Below, in pieces: positions 61,693 through 64,000 of a stretch of DNA of 64,000 nt (position 1 is the first letter of the stretch; each line of letters begins with the position of its first letter). The notes below the pieces were generated by a model that had not been told where the DNA came from, made no database searches, and worked only from the letters and a program-made list of their open reading frames with translations. Origin of the DNA: Pseudoclavibacter sp. AY1F1 (lineage in GTDB: Bacteria > Actinomycetota > Actinomycetes > Actinomycetales > Microbacteriaceae); assembly GCF_002931075.1 (NCBI RefSeq), contig NZ_PSTQ01000002.1, positions 124,001 through 188,000 on the forward strand, read 5' to 3'. The position numbers and the translations under genes are program-made.

Positions 61693-63102
61693 TCAGTGGT
61701 GGAAGTGCACGCCGCGGCCGGCTTCGCGGGGCAGGGGCACTTCGAGGGAGTCGAGGTACTCGATGTCGCCCTTGATGTCGGCCAGTAGCGAGGAAGCGAG
61801 GTCGCGGCTGAGACCAACCTTCACGACGATGCGCTGCAGGATGACATCGCTCATGTCGTCCGCCATGGGGTAGGCCGGCACGAGCCAGCCCTTCATGCGC
61901 AGGCGGTCAGCGAGGTCGTAGAGGCTCCAGTTCTTCGTGTGGCCGTCCTTCAGGACCCACGCGAACACGGGGATCGTGGCGCCTCGGCTGACGAGCTCGA
62001 ACGGGCCCATTTTCTCGATCTCGGAGGAGAGGTACGTCGCGACGTCGATGGAGTTCTGCTGCACGAGGCGGTAGCCCTCGAAGCCGAGGCGGAGGAACTG
62101 GTAGTACTGCAGCAGTACCTGCGCGCCCGGTCGGGAGAAGTTCAGGGCGAGGGTGGGCATGTCACCACCGAGGTAGCTGACGTGGAAGATCATGCTCTCG
62201 GGGAGCACAGCCGTGCTGCGCCAGACGACCCAGCCGACTCCGGGGTAGACGAGACCGTACTTGTGGCCGGAGGTGCTGATGGAATTCACGCGGTCGATCG
62301 CGAAGTCCCAGCTCAGTTCGGGCTGGCAGAAGGGAGCGACCATTGCGCCGGAGGCACCGTCGACGTGGATCTTCACGTCGATGCCGGTGGCGGCCTGGAT
62401 CTCGTCGAGTTTCTTGGCGAGGGCCGCGACGTCGTCGTAGAGGCCCGTGAAGGTCTGGCCGAGGATGGCGACGACGCCGATGGTGTTCTCGTCGACGTAC
62501 GTCTCGAGGTCGTGTCCGTCGAGCACGAGGTGGTCGGGGGAGACGGGCACGTAGCGCGCCTCGATGTCCCAGTAGTTGCAGAACTTCTCCCACACGACCT
62601 GCACGGCCGCGGACATGATGAGGTTCGGCTTCTCCGTCGATTTGCCTTCAGCGCGGCGCTTTTCCTGCCAGAGACGCTTGAGTGCGAGGCCGCCGAGCAT
62701 GCAGGCCTCGGATGAGCCGATCGTGGAGGTGCCGATGGTGTCTTCCGTGTTCGGGACGCTCCACAGGTCTGCGAGCATCCGCCAGCAGCGGTCTTCGATC
62801 GCGGCAGTACCCGGGTACTCGTCCTTGTCGATCATGTTCTTGTCCGCGGCCTCGGCGTAGAGCTTCTTCGCCTCGTCGTCCATCCACGTCGACACGAACG
62901 TCGCGAGGTTGAGGCGCGAGTTGCCGTCGAGCATGGCCTCGTCGTGCACGATCTGGTAGGCCGTCTCCGGGAGGCTCTGGTCTGCCGGGAGCTTGAACTT
63001 GTCGAAGACCGTCGCCTCGCCCGGTCGGACGAAGACGGGATTGATGTCGAGATTCGGGTTGATGTTCGTCGACTGACGGGCGCTGCTCGTGTTCTTCTCC
63101 AT
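61693..63102 (-). CDS. gadB: Glutamate decarboxylase
   Basis: PLP enzyme of 469 aa, the usual length. The Schiff-base lysine is Lys281 in STSGHKYGLVYPGVGWV; upstream are TIGSSEACMLGGLALKRLW, the substrate-side DGASGAMVAPFCQPEL and LNFSRPGAQVLLQYYQFLRL. The C-terminal tail ends HFHH, resembling the His-containing pH-sensing tail of GadB. It converts L-glutamate to GABA, consuming a proton, a classic acid-stress mechanism. No GadC antiporter is in view. The start ATG was chosen by family alignment; the upstream frame is not coding. Confidence 0.94.
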   Translation of the reverse strand: MEKNTSSARQSTNINPNLDINPVFVRPGEATVFDKFKLPADQSLPETAYQIVHDEAMLDGNSRLNLATFVSTWMDDEAKKLYAEAADKNMIDKDEYPGTAAIEDRCWRMLADLWSVPNTEDTIGTSTIGSSEACMLGGLALKRLWQEKRRAEGKSTEKPNLIMSAAVQVVWEKFCNYWDIEARYVPVSPDHLVLDGHDLETYVDENTIGVVAILGQTFTGLYDDVAALAKKLDEIQAATGIDVKIHVDGASGAMVAPFCQPELSWDFAIDRVNSISTSGHKYGLVYPGVGWVVWRSTAVLPESMIFHVSYLGGDMPTLALNFSRPGAQVLLQYYQFLRLGFEGYRLVQQNSIDVATYLSSEIEKMGPFELVSRGATIPVFAWVLKDGHTKNWSLYDLADRLRMKGWLVPAYPMADDMSDVILQRIVVKVGLSRDLASSLLADIKGDIEYLDSLEVPLPREAGRGVHFHH

Positions 63103-63173
63103 GGGGACTCTCTCTTCTCGTTCGGACCGGGACTTCGTGGAAGTGCAAGGGGTTCGTGGTGCTGTCGGCACGG

Positions 63174-64000
63174 TCAGACCTCCACCGGCGGATACAGGCG
63201 GTCCATGTTGTACTGCCGGTTCCTTCTCGCTGCCCAGGTCGAGATGGCGATGAAGGCGACGGTCATGGAGAGGATGACGATGATCGCTGTGAGCAGCCGG
63301 TCGTCGATGCCGCCGAGGATCAGCTGTCTCAGTCCGTTGTTGGTGTATGTCATCGGGTCGATGACGTTGATGTACTGGAACACGTTGGTGGTCGTCGGGA
63401 CGGGATAGATGCCGCCGGCGGAGGTCAGCTGGATCATGAGGAAGGCGAGCGTGAACACACGTCCGACTGCCGGGCCGAAGACCGCGTTGAACATCTGGAT
63501 CATCGCCATGAACATCATCACCATCAGCAGGAGGAACCCGTACGTTCCCCAGGTGTGCTCTGGATGCAGCCCGATGCCGAAGTAGATGACCAGGTAGAGG
63601 ATGGTCGCCTGCAGGAACCCGACGAACACGGTCGGCACGTACGAGGCGAGGATCACGCGGAAGGATCCGAGGCCCTGGGCGAGTGGACGCGCCTGCAGCG
63701 GGGTGAAGAGCATCCACGCGATGATGCCGCCGACGAAGAGCGCGAGGCCGAGGAAGAACGGTGCGAAGCCGTAGCCGAAGGTCTTGGCCTCGTTGTGGAT
63801 CGTCTCTTTCAGCTCCACCGGCTGGGCGAGTGCCTGAACGAAGTTCGACTGTTGGTCTTCGTCCCAGTCGGGGAAGAGGTTGAGTGCGGTTTCGGCAGCA
63901 TCGGCGAGCTCGATCGTGCCAGCTGCGAGCTGGTCTGTCCCCGACGACAGCTGTGTGGCGCCTGCGGAGAGCTCGCCGAGGCCGGTATCCAGCTGATCGG
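63174..64000 (-). CDS. YhgE/Pip domain protein, N-terminus outside window
   Basis: The frame is open from the window end and gives the last 274 residues. The first 30 residues seen are heptad-like (LGELSAGATQLSSGTDQLAAG), the hallmark repeat of YhgE/Pip proteins. Next come about six membrane helices resembling ABC-2-type transporter permeases (FLGLALFVGGIIAWMLFTPL, FLMIQLTSAGGIYPVP). Pip was named as a phage infection receptor in Lactococcus; other members secrete virulence-type proteins. It leads the operon as seen here, about 70 bp before gadB. Confidence 0.88.
   Translation of the reverse strand, partial: DQLDTGLGELSAGATQLSSGTDQLAAGTIELADAAETALNLFPDWDEDQQSNFVQALAQPVELKETIHNEAKTFGYGFAPFFLGLALFVGGIIAWMLFTPLQARPLAQGLGSFRVILASYVPTVFVGFLQATILYLVIYFGIGLHPEHTWGTYGFLLLMVMMFMAMIQMFNAVFGPAVGRVFTLAFLMIQLTSAGGIYPVPTTTNVFQYINVIDPMTYTNNGLRQLILGGIDDRLLTAIIVILSMTVAFIAISTWAARRNRQYNMDRLYPPVEV

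Noticed and set aside
61693-63717. A 674-residue version of glutamate decarboxylase with a long N-terminal extension
   Set aside because: The first 205 residues are an out-of-frame reading of the adjacent YhgE/Pip gene; the ATG at 63102 matches the family start.

Overview
The window looks like chromosomal DNA of a high-GC actinobacterium, most probably a member of the Microbacteriaceae. The reasons are strong GC-ending codon bias, heavy use of the GGATGC/GCATCC hexamer typical of that family, many GTG starts, Rv0909-like and Cds1-like proteins, and a dense mix of TetR, MarR, LacI and ROK regulators with sugar and lipid catabolism. No rRNA, tRNA, CRISPR array or replication gene was found. Names rest on motif recognition by eye; no database search was possible.

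Layout. 1-7.4 kb: MFS exporter (cut by the window edge), zinc alcohol dehydrogenase divergent from a TetR gene with a palindrome between them, an azoreductase, then a tightly overlapped phosphonate-type ABC transporter operon (phnD-phnC-phnE) that continues into a tyrosine-phosphatase-like gene and a TetR gene. 7.5-21.7 kb is an accessory zone: a MazG-like NTP pyrophosphohydrolase overlapping a GIY-YIG/DUF2075 ATPase, a lower-GC helicase fused to a PD-(D/E)XK-like nuclease, a 5'-truncated APC permease, a dead ISL3 transposase abutting a decayed MntA/HepT toxin-antitoxin pair, unknown genes and remnants, and an SF1 helicase with a C-terminal nuclease-like domain. The first three genes are the best candidate for an undescribed anti-phage system.

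21.7-42 kb: Cds1-like cysteine desulfhydrase, ADP-ribosylglycohydrolase, TetR-SDR pair, small genes (PhnA, SdpI-like, cupin), a MarR/flavin-monooxygenase operon divergent from an LLM oxidase and an F420-type reductase, a FAD reductase, a three-gene sugar-acid or polyol catabolic operon (isomerase, DUF993, Gfo/Idh) beside a LacI regulator and glycerate kinase with matching LacI-type operators, a macro-domain protein, a Fic protein with a large palindromic promoter element, and lactate permease.

42-43.7 kb holds unusual repeats: a GCC/GCT trinucleotide tract, five copies of a hairpin-forming element, and a ten-copy decamer array. 43.7-51.7 kb is an alpha-mannoside utilisation locus (GH38 mannosidase, ABC importer, ROK regulator). 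51.8-57 kb carries carbonic anhydrase, a methyltransferase, a ThrE-like exporter, an AI-2E family protein and a FUSC-like protein, with a heptamer repeat between the last two. 57-64 kb is a co-directional stress or lipid operon: YhgE/Pip protein, glutamate decarboxylase, YrhK-like protein, DMT transporter, oleate hydratase (frameshifted) and a choloylglycine-hydrolase-type amidase.

Three single-base frameshifts (oleate hydratase, MntA-like gene, lipoprotein) could be real decay or sequencing errors and should be checked first.
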